Shown: positions 11,159 to 23,500 of the stretch, one piece after another
Numbering within the stretch: position 1 is the first letter of the stretch
Layout of the letters: each line of letters opens with the position of its first letter
NCBI GenBank assembly: GCA_958299035.1
Contig: CATQJL010000223.1
Coordinates: 82,663,322 to 82,727,321, forward strand
DNA from: Cylicocyclus nassatus
Taxonomy: Eukaryota > Nematoda > Chromadorea > Rhabditida > Strongylidae
Direction: 5' to 3'
Length of the DNA stretch: 64,000 bases
Translations under genes and position numbers: made by a program
Notes under the pieces: model-generated
Seen by the model: only the letters and a program-made list of their open reading frames with translations
Told to the model about the DNA's origin: nothing
Database searches by the model: none

Positions 11159-13263
11159 TATTATAAATACGGTAAGTGTCATTCGTATCACGGTATTCTA
11201 ACATCATGCTCTGAACATTACTTTCTCATAACTAGTGAACCAGTGACCAGTAAAGGTGCAAGATTTGCAGGCGCTTTCGCTGCGGGAGCCGCGCGGTTTC
11301 TCGCAAATTCCACCTTTTTGAATAGGCACAACAATTCTTAATATATAGATTTTCTGTTTCATTGAAAATATATGGGAGTATTGCAAATCTAATATAGACC
11401 ATTTTCGCAGGACATGGTGGATTTTTTCAACAAAAAAAAATAGCCCGAACACTTATTTTGGCCGAAAATGCTCAGGAATACGCAGACGGTGAGTGCCACG
11501 CAAAAAGATCCAGGTTTGTTGGTGAAGTAAGATTATCTAGGGTTACAATTCAACCCAGCTGAGGTAAATAACAACAATCTGGCTATGTCAATACCAAGCA
11601 GATAATGGTGTGTTCCGGGGGAACCCATACCGCTATCAGGTTACCTGACAGTTGCGGTGATGGGTTCGAAAAAATATGGCTAGGCTACGATACGATTTCG
11701 GACAGTTGTTCATTTTGACATTTTTTCAATTCCTAGTGCCATCCTTGGTGCCAAAACAAAAACACCGCTTAAACTGTAGTGTCCACTCCCCCCCCCCCCC
11801 CCCGCGTAAAAAAACGCAAAATTTGCGGTCAAGTGTTGCCAGGCGAGTCGTAGTTACTTGATCAGTTACTTGTCTGTGCAGTGCAATTGCTATCGCGAAT
11901 TCGCATTAGTTCAGGCGCGGCGCATGACTCGGCTGGCTCCGGACCGCAGCGGCCATCGTCATCGTCATTGTTTATATTAGCATCGAGCCGATCGTGACGT
12001 ACATGTTACTGGTTCAGAGGCTGTGTAGAACGTAAAAATTGCAAAAATCATCAAAGCTACCAAAAAAAATTTTTTTTCTTACAGCTGGACTACTTCTGTG
12101 AATCGAGTTCTTAAAATCCATGATTCCGCATCAAAAAATAATCAGCAATGAAATGGGAGAGGAGCAGGGGGGAGGGGGGAGCGAGGAGAAGAGGAATGGT
12201 AAGAGTAAATCCATCCTAGTACATAACATATAGTAAATGCAGCAACTTGAATAACTATCCTTTATCAGGAAGAAAACAACACCGATGGCCATGAGAATAC
12301 GTGCCTTATATAGTTATGGAGTAACAGGAAGTTTATGGCAGAATATATATAGTAGAGGAATAGCGGGAAGTTTGTGATAAAAATCACACGGCTGAGAGAA
12401 GAATAAATATATAGTAGAGCAGAAACTATCACTTTGTGATAAAGTGTATACAGCTAACAAACAACGAGAATTCCGCGATGAAAAAATATGTAGTATAGAA
12501 GGAACGGGAATTTTATGAAAAAGAATATAACGGAAATTTTATGATAGAGTACATTTCTGCGGATTCGTTTTCTATCAACAAATGAGGCAAAATATGTGAA
12601 AAATCTTGAGAAAAATTAAAAATTCAGATTTTTATGTTTTGAATGCAATTGCTGTTTTATAAGGGCCAAAAATTGCGTATTAGAGTATTCCATTAGTTTG
12701 TTATAATCTTGAAACACGGGATTGAAATTAAATCTGTTAATTTTTTTAAAAAGCAACCGAAACTGGGAAAATATTTCACCTGCGCTCTGATGAATGTTCG
12801 GGCGCGAACAATAAGACGAAACCAGCGCGACATGAAAAGAGCGGATAGATTTACACGTTGTCTTTGTTCTTGCTCTTCAGAAATTCCGTATATAGCAAAC
12901 CGTCTAGCTTTTCTAAGACTCTACTTGGTCAGAGATGAAGATTTCTGTACAATCGAAGGAGTGGCCAGGTCAAAGATCAAGGGAGTGTGTCCGAAATGTA
13001 CACAATGGGGACAGAGACTGGTTTCTTTTCCAGGAACTCAAAAAAATGACGGAGAAGCAAAGAATGACATTTTTTACGTTTTCCGGGAAGAATGGTTGCG
13101 TGTACTCTTCAAAGACTAGTTTTTGAGTGGAAATTTCCGTTTTAAAACATCCTTAATTTTTAGGACAGTATAATCTACAGTTTGATGTGGCTAATTCGAC
13201 AAGTTCAAACCCGTGAGCTTTACTAACAAATAGTGTTTTCATCAAAAAACATTTATTGATTTA
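11159..13263. other. Intergenic region with low-complexity repeats
   Basis: No recognised gene. Contains a run of 16 C (11788-11803) and a stretch of diverged short tandem units at about 12290-12560 (TATATAGTAGAGGAATAGCG, GGGAAGTTTGTGATAAA and variants). A 136-codon ORF at 12709-13119 resembles nothing known and is not called. Confidence 0.5.
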
Positions 13264-13561
13264 TTAGGTTGTTCAGAGTTTTGTCACTTTGATTTTGAAA
13301 AATTCGGATAAACATACTGATAAACATGCTCTCAAATTTTTCTGCAGCGTTTCAGATTTTGACGATTTAATTTCGAAGCGGGAGTTTGAGTGGCCTCCTT
13401 TTCTGATTTTTATCTCTAGAGTCACCGTTGTCAAAGAGCCGCAAAGATGCTGTGAAAAACTAGATGAATTTTTCTATCTAAGGATATTTTCTGTAAGTAA
13501 ATACGTGCACATAGGGAGCAGTCACGAGTTTTTCAAAATCAAAGTAATAGAACTATCCTAA
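13264..13561. mobile_element. Mariner-like MITE (298 bp)
   Basis: Terminal inverted repeats begin TTAGGTTGTTCAGAGTTTTG at the left and, read inward on the minus strand, TTAGGATAGTTCTATTACTT at the right. Both run into CTTTGATTTTGAAAAA. TA flanks each side (13262-13263 and 13562-13563). Non-coding. Confidence 0.75.
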
Positions 13562-16467
13562 TATATCAAAATTGTAAACCTTAGATTTATTTTCACATTC
13601 GAGAAAAATTCCATTTATTATTATTATTTCCATTATTAATTAATTTATTATCATTATATTACTATTGTTTTATTAGTTATAATTGTAAATTAATATTATA
13701 ATTGATATGATTATAATCATTATTATTGATCACTTGTTACCATATATGTCAGTTTCTGCCATTCAGTTTTTATTCAACATCATATTTATAGTCTGTTTTG
13801 TCCGTTTTCATTATCTTGCTGTGAATGTGCTATTCAGCCATTTCCTCTACAACTTCTCTTTATTCATACTCAATTCCATTCATTCAAGACTTGCCTTACC
13901 CCAACTTTGAGTCTTTATTCAATTTATCGATTGATTTCATTTGCTAATTATATTCATCGCTTAATCTCAATCATTAGTCGCCCGTTCAGTCAGTCAAATT
14001 ACTCTTTCCACCTACGAACACATTGTTTGTCAGAATATTTCCCGTTTTAAGAAGCCTTAGTTTGGTGACAGATATCAGAAATGTACCAACTTCCGTATTT
14101 CACCAAGCTAAGGATTCTGCCAGAATTTACGACACAGCGCAAAATTCTCAGGGAATTTTCATGCAAGCCAAAGAATGGCGTCACTTGCTAAGAGCAACAC
14201 GCGCGCGAGCTGCACCACATTTACGCCAGCGCATCATAAACATTGACGCCGACTATGTCAACATGCTTCACGTGTGTGTTTGTGTGTTTAATGCACAAGC
14301 GCATATCGCTCGCAACTTCAGCGCGCTCAGCTTCGAGCTCGCGCGAGCGGACCGGTCGCACCGGACCGTCTCGCTGCGTATTTGCAGCTACTGGACGGTA
14401 GTTCAGCTCGAGAGCGGATGAGGCGCTGAAGAAGTAAGTGGTCGAGCACGTTGCACTGGCTTCAAGGGCCTGGTACTTGCATAGTTTGCCAGTCATTCGC
14501 GCACAACTACTCGTTTACCTATAGGCTTTGTGAGAGCGAGCTTTACACTACACTGGTGGAAGGGGGGATAGGTGGGTTGGAACTGTGCGGAAATCTCTTT
14601 TTCAAGTCTTAGACTAGAAATCAAGACCTTTTTGAACTGTTCGCGCGCGATGCATGATTTGCCGCGTGCGTTAAAAGGTGGACGAGTAACATCAAGCGGA
14701 CAATGCAGAAACATCTTATTGTTGAATTAAACTGTTTCAACACGTCTGTACATGTTGGACATGATAGATGTACAAAAGCGAATGAACATGCTTGCGCGCG
14801 CAAATCGTACGGTTCTTCGCCAATGCTCCGTATTGCTAAAAGCTGGCCAATCATAGCCGATGCGCTGACCAATCACAGGCGCCCCGTCATGGCGAGCAGT
14901 AATCAGATTAAGAGGGTCAGGAACTCAACACACACGTATTAACACGCCCGGTCTGTTCACACTTCGATTTTGCGTAAATAATTGTCCGAGAAAAGGTAAA
15001 GTAACAAATATAAACTTGTTAGCTTCACGTGCGCCAAGCGTTCTTTGGTTTCTTCTTGTTAGACTCAAATTTTGATGACGGATTGAAAATGTGTGTATTT
15101 GCACAAATAGTATTAAACAATAGTAGGCACATTTATTTGGTAGTTTACACTAGCTATAAACATCAATCAGTATTATCTGCCCGATTGAAGGGAATTAGTA
15201 CTTTGTGTCTAAATATGGTCGTATGATGTGCAGTCGCACATATCTCGAATTTCAGTCTCTCAGCTCTACAAAATTTCGTCCGGTTGTGTGAAACAATAAC
15301 GAGTAACATTAAAGAATGAATATATAAATAAATAAATGAATAAAAAATAAACAAATAAGTAAATAAGTATTGCAACTCTAGTGTCGAAAAAATTCAGAAA
15401 ATAATCCTGCTTTCTCAAACGCACCAGTTTACCGTCCTAGTGTATATGTGTGCAGTTGCACACCACACTCAGATCAGAAATTAATCCTGGCAGAGTTCCA
15501 GCAATGTTTACATTTGCGTTTCAGTGCGTTTGCACTAAGGATGTGCACAGAACCATTCAGATTTGAATTTTTTGGCCTTAGTAGTCCTCGCGTTCAGAGC
15601 ATGAGATTTAGATGACGCCTGTGAGTCGTATCTAGAAAATTAATGAAGGGGAAAATTTCATCAGTTGTGTTAAAAAATTACGAGAGGTAACATTAGAGAG
15701 TAATTAAATAAATAAATAAATAAATAAAGTAATAAATAAATAAATAAATAAATATTAAAAACTACTGGTGCCGAAAAAAACTAGAAAATAGTCCTGCTTC
15801 TTAACACAGAAAATAACACAGCGAAAAACATAAAATGTATCTGCAGAAATCGCAAAACATGACTTCGTTGTTAATTTCATTGCTATGATAGTCATGCGAA
15901 AGAGAGTTAGGGTTATCTGTGCTTTCATAGATGTGCGCATGCGCCGCGACTCAAAGGCGTTGACACCGCGCCGCAACAGTGATTGCCGTGCTTTTCATGA
16001 GCAGGTTATCTCAAATAAGGGGAAATTCATTTTAACTTGAGATAAATATTTTATTTGACTAATTAGAAAGGAATGCTTAATGCGTTGCGGTCAAGATGTT
16101 GTCTGCAACATGTTAACCGCAACGCAACCGCACCGCAACCAGGGCCTTTGTTTGCAAATGTGTCAAAGAAAATAATATAAAATCTGAGGTAACTAAGCGT
16201 GCACATAAAAAGGAGAAGAAGACGTAATATCTTATAAAATGGTTTGAAGAATGTGAATTGAAACGACTTGGGTGAGCTCTGGACTGGATTCACACAGTTT
16301 AAAGTGGGCAACAGCTCGAAGATGGTGACATTGTCGGAAAAGAGAAACAGACAAAAGAGTGGAAATGCTTTTCACATTTGGTGTAGAACAAGTTTCAGGA
16401 CGATCCGAGGTTTGAGAAAACATGGGAGCAGACGAATCATATTGTTTTGTCAGAACGCTATAAAATA
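13562..16467. repeat. Intergenic region with (AAAT)n duplication
   Basis: No recognised gene. AT-rich ATT/ATTA tract at about 13610-13740. Two related segments, 15286-15412 and 15664-15803, share flanks (AACGAGTAACATTA / ACGAGAGGTAACATTA and AAAATAATCCTGCTT / AAAATAGTCCTGCTT) around an (AAAT)n microsatellite. They are therefore an older direct duplication in which the microsatellite expanded independently. Confidence 0.55.
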
Positions 16468-17278
16468 TTAGGTTGAACACTAAGTTTTGCAACTTTTCTC
16501 ATAACTTCCCTCTCACTCAACGTGGCGCACTCAAATTTTGCCACTGCGTTGGTCATTACGTAAGCTACAAGCGCAGCTGCTGTTCTACCAAATTCTGACG
16601 TCGCAGTGAGGGTTACGGTAGGTGCATGGTATGAAGGGGAAAAATTCAAAGTTTGGCGGATTTGCCTGAAACTTGGCATAGGGGTGTTTTTTGACATGCT
16701 GATTGCGAAAACGATAGTGAAATTGCGTGATAAGGGCTTTTTTGTAGGATTACTGTAGGTGTACGATATGGGGTCTCACCCTAAACAAGGAAAAAGGCGT
16801 TGATTCAACAAATGAATGTGATCTTCGCGTTTAGCAGGTCAAATAACCTTACTATTTGAAGTTTCGGCGGAATTTGAGCTTCGGACTCTTCAGTCACTGA
16901 CGATACCCCAGCACCTCTTGCGTACATAGACTCTTTCGACTTTATGAGGACGCCAAATCTCGACATGCCCCTAACTTTTGTTTCTTTCTTAATAGACCAA
17001 AGGAGTCAACCTCCAGCAATAATTTGTAGATGAATCCGGATTACTGCGCATGGTCTAGGCTGCCAAAGGCTTCATTTTAGCTTGAAACTCCAAAAATTCT
17101 CAAATTCCACTAGTTTTTGAAAAACGCCTGAAACTTTTCTATTTCGTGTTCAAAATTTAGACAATTTGTGCTCACTTGTAGCTCACATTGCCTTCTATAT
17201 AATGCCAAAGTTTGGGTGCGCCATATCCAAAGAGAGTGAAGTTATGAAACCAGTTGCAAAACTTAGTTTCCAGCCTAA
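16468..17278. mobile_element. Mariner-like non-autonomous element (811 bp)
   Basis: The left end TTAGGTTGAACACTAAGTTT pairs with the right end, which reads TTAGGCTGGAAACTAAGTTT on the minus strand. Pairing continues through GCAACTTTTCTCATAACTTC and a GGCGCAC word. TA on both outer sides. ORFs inside are short and transposase-free. Confidence 0.75.
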
Positions 17279-19230
17279 TATATTGGCAATATTCTTTTCT
17301 CCAAGACCAAAAAATATGTGTTTTGCAAAAACCACTACTCGTCAATTTTTTCAGAGAAATTAGGGAGTTGGTAGCGAATTTGATTTGAGAAATTACCAGA
17401 ATACTGTGATTGATCTCAGATATGGGAAAAGTAACAAATTGTGTAGTAACACAAACTTCGATTATACTCGATGAAAAAACCTTCATAAATTATTCAAAAA
17501 AATTTTTTTTTCTTTAAATTAAGCGAAGATTTGTAATTTTCCAATGTAAACGTCACAAAATCCAAATTTTTGATTTTTTTTGGAATTATTTGTGGCAAAC
17601 TTACGGTGGGTCGAAACCGATGCGAACTTTTGCATACTATCTTGTAGAGCTTGCTTTTTTCTATCGAACAGTACCCTGGAGCCCTATTAAGAATTAAAGT
17701 ACACGACTTATTGCCGTAAGAAGTTAGAGTGTAACAAGATTTATGTCACAACCTACTATATCAACATGTCAGAAAAAATTCCAAATTTTTTGCTAAGGCT
17801 TACTCTGATAATTTTCATTGCATGATTGAATCGTTATCAGAAGAATCTTTTTGTGCAGCTAGCTGTGCATAAATTGTAAAAAAAATATAGGAAATAATCA
17901 GTAATATCAAAGTTTCGTGAAAACTACCACTCATAAATCAATCACAATTTTGCCTAAAAGTTTTTGAAAGGCATGATTTTGTATAAGAGATCTACAACAT
18001 CTACAAGAATGTCTACTGTTGAAAAGAAAACATTTTTCTTCCAATTTTTTGGATTATCTGAACTGTATTACCTAACAGTGCGTACCGAGAGACAGAGGCC
18101 CGAAAATTCGGTCACGAAATATTTGAAAGTTACTTACATAGGGTGTAAAAATGTGCAATTGATTTATACTTGTAAATAATTGAAATAATTTTTTAAGAAT
18201 TCAGCTAGCTTTTTAAAAAAATTTCGGTAACGTGATTGCCGCCACGCCCCTCTTTTTTGAAATTTCGGGACCACGAGCTCGCAAAATTTGGAACCATCCC
18301 AAAAAAATTTTTCGGAATGCCACAGCTCTACAAAGGGATAGCAGTCGTAAGAAGAACTCTGAAGAATCCCCTGCAGCTTTGATTTGAAAAAAAATGATAT
18401 TGTTTTCAAAGGGGGGAGGGCGAGTGGGGAGTTTCTCGGAAAGTTTATCACAGTTAAGCCACATTATGTTTGCACTTTGGAGGTTTGTAGTACCGACGGT
18501 GGGAGGAGTCAGAAGTGTGGGCGGAGTTTGCCGTTTTCCGATGACGTGATCCTTTAACTTTAGTCTTGACAAAAAAGTAAGCACCGGTGGTTTGAAAAGC
18601 TAAATTAATTTCTTTTCAACCCAGTGAATTTTATCGTTTATAATTTTTTTCATTTTTCACAGTAAGGATCGGACCAATATTTGAGCAAATGTTTTACTTC
18701 AGAATTTGTTTAACCACATGTATATAATAGTCCCTCTGTAAAGATTCATGCATAAGATTCTTCACAAAAGAACGCTTGTGGGTTTGCAGTAAATCCTTTA
18801 TCTGAGGAATGTACTGAACAATTACGCTTATCTTATTCAGCTTGATGAATGTGCAGAGTGCGACGCTTCGAGCCTAACCTTTTTTCAGCTCTAAAAAACT
18901 TAAATTGCTTGTTTCTGCCATCTGCGTTCAGGTCTAAAATAAAATTAGCGAGCCTGTAGGCTGGAGCAGTACAAATAAAATGACATTTTCTCATTTACAA
19001 GACTCAGGATGGCATCATGAAAAGGTTGGATGGAAAAAAAATTTCTTCCTTGTTATCTGCATAAAAAGAGGAAAGTCACGTCACTGCAACTGAGTGAGAT
19101 TTTCGTTACTGCAGAAAAATTCAGCTCAAGAAGAATCTTCTGATAAATTGTATTATCATAGTATTTTGGAGTACGGTGGATATATGGCGAAACACAAATT
19201 GCCAAAACGCACAAAAATACAACTATAATA
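17279..19230. other. Intergenic, no feature recognised
   Basis: AT-rich DNA with short ORFs only. A 123-codon minus-strand ORF at 18213-18584 is Phe/Leu-rich, resembles nothing I know and is not called. Confidence 0.5.
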
Positions 19231-20514
19231 TTAGGTCATTCGGAAAGTTTTTTCGTTTTCGCACCTTTAAATTCAAACGAGCACAACTTTTTCCAGATCC
19301 CATCTTTTTCTTCCAAATAAATTTCATTGTGTTCAGCAGAATTCTGGTAACATTATTTTAGTGTTCATGTGCTTTTTTCTTGCGAAATCATCTTAAGGGA
19401 ATCAATAAAACCTAAAAAGGCATTTTTGACAAGCTAATTTTTACTGGGTCCTATTATTTTCAATAGGCACGAGGAGTTGGAGAATTTGATGGCTGGTAGG
19501 GGAAGGTCCATAGAGTTCAAAAAATGAACAGGAATCTCGGTGCGCAGTCAACCCCTTTTGTGAGGGCTACTTTTCTTACATGTGGTTTGACGGCGTAGGG
19601 GCGAGGATGGCACCTCTCATAGATTATACGTGCAAGTCTGCTTAGTCTCAAATTTTTGACAAACGGTTTTTAGAGCGGTATCATACTACTCTGCTCTTAC
19701 ACCACAACCACATCTTAGCAAATTTATAGCGTGCAAGACTACAGGATTACTTAAATTGAGTACATCAACCTTTTGTAATGACTTACTGTTCATGGCCATG
19801 CTTGCAATGCTTATTCCAAATGATTTACCACACTGACCACATTGTTGCTTCTTTTAGCTGTACTTGGCCAATTTTTTGTTGTAATTATCAATTCAGGCCA
19901 AAAAAGAATTGCTCCGTCAAATTATGAGAAACGAAAACAGAGTCAACGCGCCCTCAATCTGCGAGTGCGACAATTTGTGAGGTGTGTGCCACTAATATTT
20001 TTTGGTATTGCAGCTTTAGCGATGGTGGCTTCAAATGGGGCTATACGACACTACAAGGTCTGTTCATAGTTTTATGCAGCTATATTTGCGATTTGCTCTA
20101 AAGGACCCTTTGAGATGCTCGTTTATATGGCAGGAACACCTTCCAAAACAGTGCAGAACATTAGCTTTCACTTCTATAGATCTGGGCTTTTTGAGGCAGA
20201 CTTCAACCAACGTCAAGAAATATGTGGCCTTAGCAAATGCATTGCGCACAATGATGGTTTCTTTGACTGCCTTACACTCAATACTGACCTTAAAGAATGC
20301 AATTATTCGAAAATTGCGTTTTCATATGTCGAATTTACAGCCACGTAAACCTCCCTACAAAGCGTTTTCTGCAACTTTGGTAAGATCCTCAGAAACTAGA
20401 AGACTTCCTCTACAATTTTATGTATAGCAACCCCTATCAGCTCTCTGGGACTCTCTTAAAACATGACACCAACATCAAAGGCGCAAAAGCGAGAAAACTT
20501 TCCGAATGACCTCA
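19231..20514. mobile_element. Mariner-like element, 1284 bp, no intact transposase
   Basis: Left end TTAGGTCATTCGGAAAGTTT; right end on the minus strand TGAGGTCATTCGGAAAGTTT, followed by TCTCGCTTTTGCGCC. TA lies outside each end. The length is close to that of a full mariner (about 1.3 kb). I find none of the usual transposase landmarks in the internal ORFs (for example the 130-codon ORF at 20035-20427), so it is either decayed or filled with unrelated sequence. Confidence 0.65.
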
Positions 20515-23500
20515 TATTACTGAGTTTGCTAGCCGTAATCTGATGCTCTGGTGGACTACGCTAACGCAACAGAAGATACATCTTGAGCATTTTTGTGAAA
20601 ATTCGAAAAATAATCACAGTAAAAAACATCGCTAGTTTCGCAAAGATGGGGGGAGGAGTCATTTTGAGATACTTTGCAGAGTATTTTTAATAAAGATTTA
20701 TTGGCTACACACTCTTGGTCTATGAAAATTTGTTTTTATAACTAACTTCACGACATTGTGCTCACTTAAAAGTGATTCATCGCACGCAGAGACAGGATGC
20801 CGCTGCAGACGCCGTCGGTGTCTCTCTGTTCAGGCGTATTTTCATCCCTCTTTCTATCTGCTTTCTCTGCCAAACACAAACTATCTAGATTGGACGCAAC
20901 GCGCCAGTCTCTGCGACTGACTCAAAGTTTTTTTTTGCATCTCTTGTCTGTTCTTTGCGATATTGCTCAACAAGGAACGAAAATATTCAGCTCTTTTTCT
21001 AAACAGATCAATATTTTATAAACATCAGTAATGTCTGTGGAAAGTTCATGTTTTCAAAGCATTAATCGGTCAAAATTAAATACATCAATCCTTTCCTCAA
21101 AAAACTGATTTTGGTCCCTCAAACGTCTTCACTGAATATAAGTTTTGTATTTCTTTCTTACATGATGTTGTTAAGATTCCGTCAAGCAGAGGGGTACAAG
21201 AAATGAGTCAACAGACTAACTAAATATGTGCATTTTAATCTTGACCCAGCGCTTTCATTCCTTGAAAAACCCTTTGTAGATTCTTTTCTCAGGGAGATGG
21301 CCATCGTAAATGGCACGAAGTCGGAAATGGTCTTGTCCTTGAATTGCTGATGGCGACGAGTTTCCGGAAAACCATGAAATATCCGCAAAGGTTCAAAAAT
21401 CAAATGATGGCAATTTTTGCGGGGGTAGCGAAAGCCATTCGTAACAATCTTAAATGAATGGGAAAATCTTGCAACTTTTGTTGCGTCTTATAAAAAAAGT
21501 GAAATAAGTTTTGTGCCATAGGTAATGAATACGTGAGCAAAACCATTTCTTTCTCAATAACCAAAGTACCCTAAACCGTTTTCAGAGCAATGCTTAATCT
21601 GTAGTTTCAATCGAAATTCGTCAGAAGAGAAAAGTGTCGCGCAATAACAAATATAATTTTTTTCTGTTAAGCTTCATAATTTTGTCCTATGCGATGTGTA
21701 TTAGATATACTCAAGATATCTAGAATATTTAAAATTGAGCGATCTAATTCAGGTGATGGATTTTATGGACTCAACCATAATTTTCCCTTTTAACTTTTTC
21801 CTTCAAAATTTTTTAGAGCTATGCATGGCATGTAGACGAATTTTTTGGTGTATACCAGCATATCCCGGGCAGATTTATCTCAAAATATCTCGTCGGAGCT
21901 GTAATTCTAGATATTTTCCAAGGACATTTTAGCATGTAGGTAAAAGCAAACAAAAGGGCAAAGAAGTAATTTGATGAGATTTTGCAAGTATTTCTGTCCT
22001 TCATTGTCATGATGTGTTGCGCATTACTTATAATGGTGATTTTTTAGACATAAATGTTTCAAGCAAGATGGGTGTTAGAACCTGAGAACATGTGAGAAAT
22101 GAACGGATTTGAAACTTGCCCAGACTTCACGCATTATATGTATAACTATACAAGATAAGGCTGGAAGTATAGAGTCGAAAAATATGGGTTCAATTTGATG
22201 ATTAATCAAAAATATGGAATTAAATACATGGGTGATATAAGTGAATTATCGATTGAACGATTTGTTATATGACGCAGAAGTTTAGATATGGAAAGCTCGT
22301 TTTAGAATGAGGAAAAAACAAAAAACCACCTTTAAAACAGCGTAAGCGTAAATGACTGAGATAGCATGAATAATTGAATGTTAACGAATGAATGAATAAC
22401 GGAAAAAATTAAGAAAAGAATAGTTATAGGTATCAGCGACGAAAAGTCCACACTACACCGTTGCATGTGTTCGATTCCGTAAGTGTCTCCCCGTTGTCTC
22501 TTTCAAGTGGACCGCGGTAGATCACTCGATCACGATCGGCTGGTCAAACTGTTCAGCAGTGATCTTTAGACTTCCTTTGTTTCAGAAATAATGAATTTGC
22601 AATCCAAAAAAATTACGAAAAAAATTGTGTGCAAATCTTGCAAAGTTTCATTTCCTTTCTTTTTTGATAACGACTTGAGAATTTTATATAACAAATAATA
22701 ACATAATCTCAAAGAGAATATAAAAAATTGCGAATAAATATGGAAGTTACTGAGTTGGCTTTTCATTTTCTAACCCCTTCCCCCCCCCCCCCTCCTTCCC
22801 CCGCCTTCATTTTTTTCTTTTTGTCCATGCACCATGTGAATTTCTAAATAGATGAAGATGATATGCACAACTTTTTCAGCTTTAGCTTCTAATCTTCGTT
22901 AACTCAGATCAATTTATTCAAAATTACAGTTGCCTCATATACCAGATTGTTTTTGAGAAATGAAATAAAATCTGAAAATTGGTTGTTAAAAAATTACTGA
23001 AAAATTGCTTAAAAACTAACTCAAATGAGGAAGTCTCGCTGAGATTATTGAATTGAAGAAAATATTCCCGAACGCTTGGGCCTTTGATGGCCCACGTCGT
23101 CGTATCTCAAGTGCCGCGGGCCACCTTTGGCCCATGTCTTCGTCAATGATCCTCATAATCTTTATCTCATCCAGTCAAAACTGTAAAATCTGTGAAGTGA
23201 CGCATGTGTATAGAAATTAAATCGAATCTTTGAAAAACCTTCAGTAATGTCTTGTTCGAATTTGTCTCGGTTTTTTATGGGATAAAAAACCTTCTATTGC
23301 ATCTGCTACCCCTTTTATCCATTTCTTTGAGATAAACCCATGTGTGTCAGTCCAGTCTAAAAAAGCACTTTCTCAGACGTAAGCGATGACATCAACTCTA
23401 GACTCCGCCCATCACTACCTGTAAACTTCTCATTTCTCACAACAAATTGTTTATGCAAACGCGTGACATATACGTGAAAATAAATCACTTTAATTATGTT

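Noticed and set aside
12709..13119. 136-codon plus-strand ORF with CPKC
   Set aside because: A single CxxC is not a domain; no splice context or homology; lies between repeats.
15320..15756. Regular AAAT repeats considered as a CRISPR-like or satellite array
   Set aside because: Simple microsatellites inside a direct duplication, in a eukaryotic genome.
22440..22540. GTTCGATTCC word resembling a tRNA T-loop
   Set aside because: No acceptor, D or anticodon stems can be formed around it.
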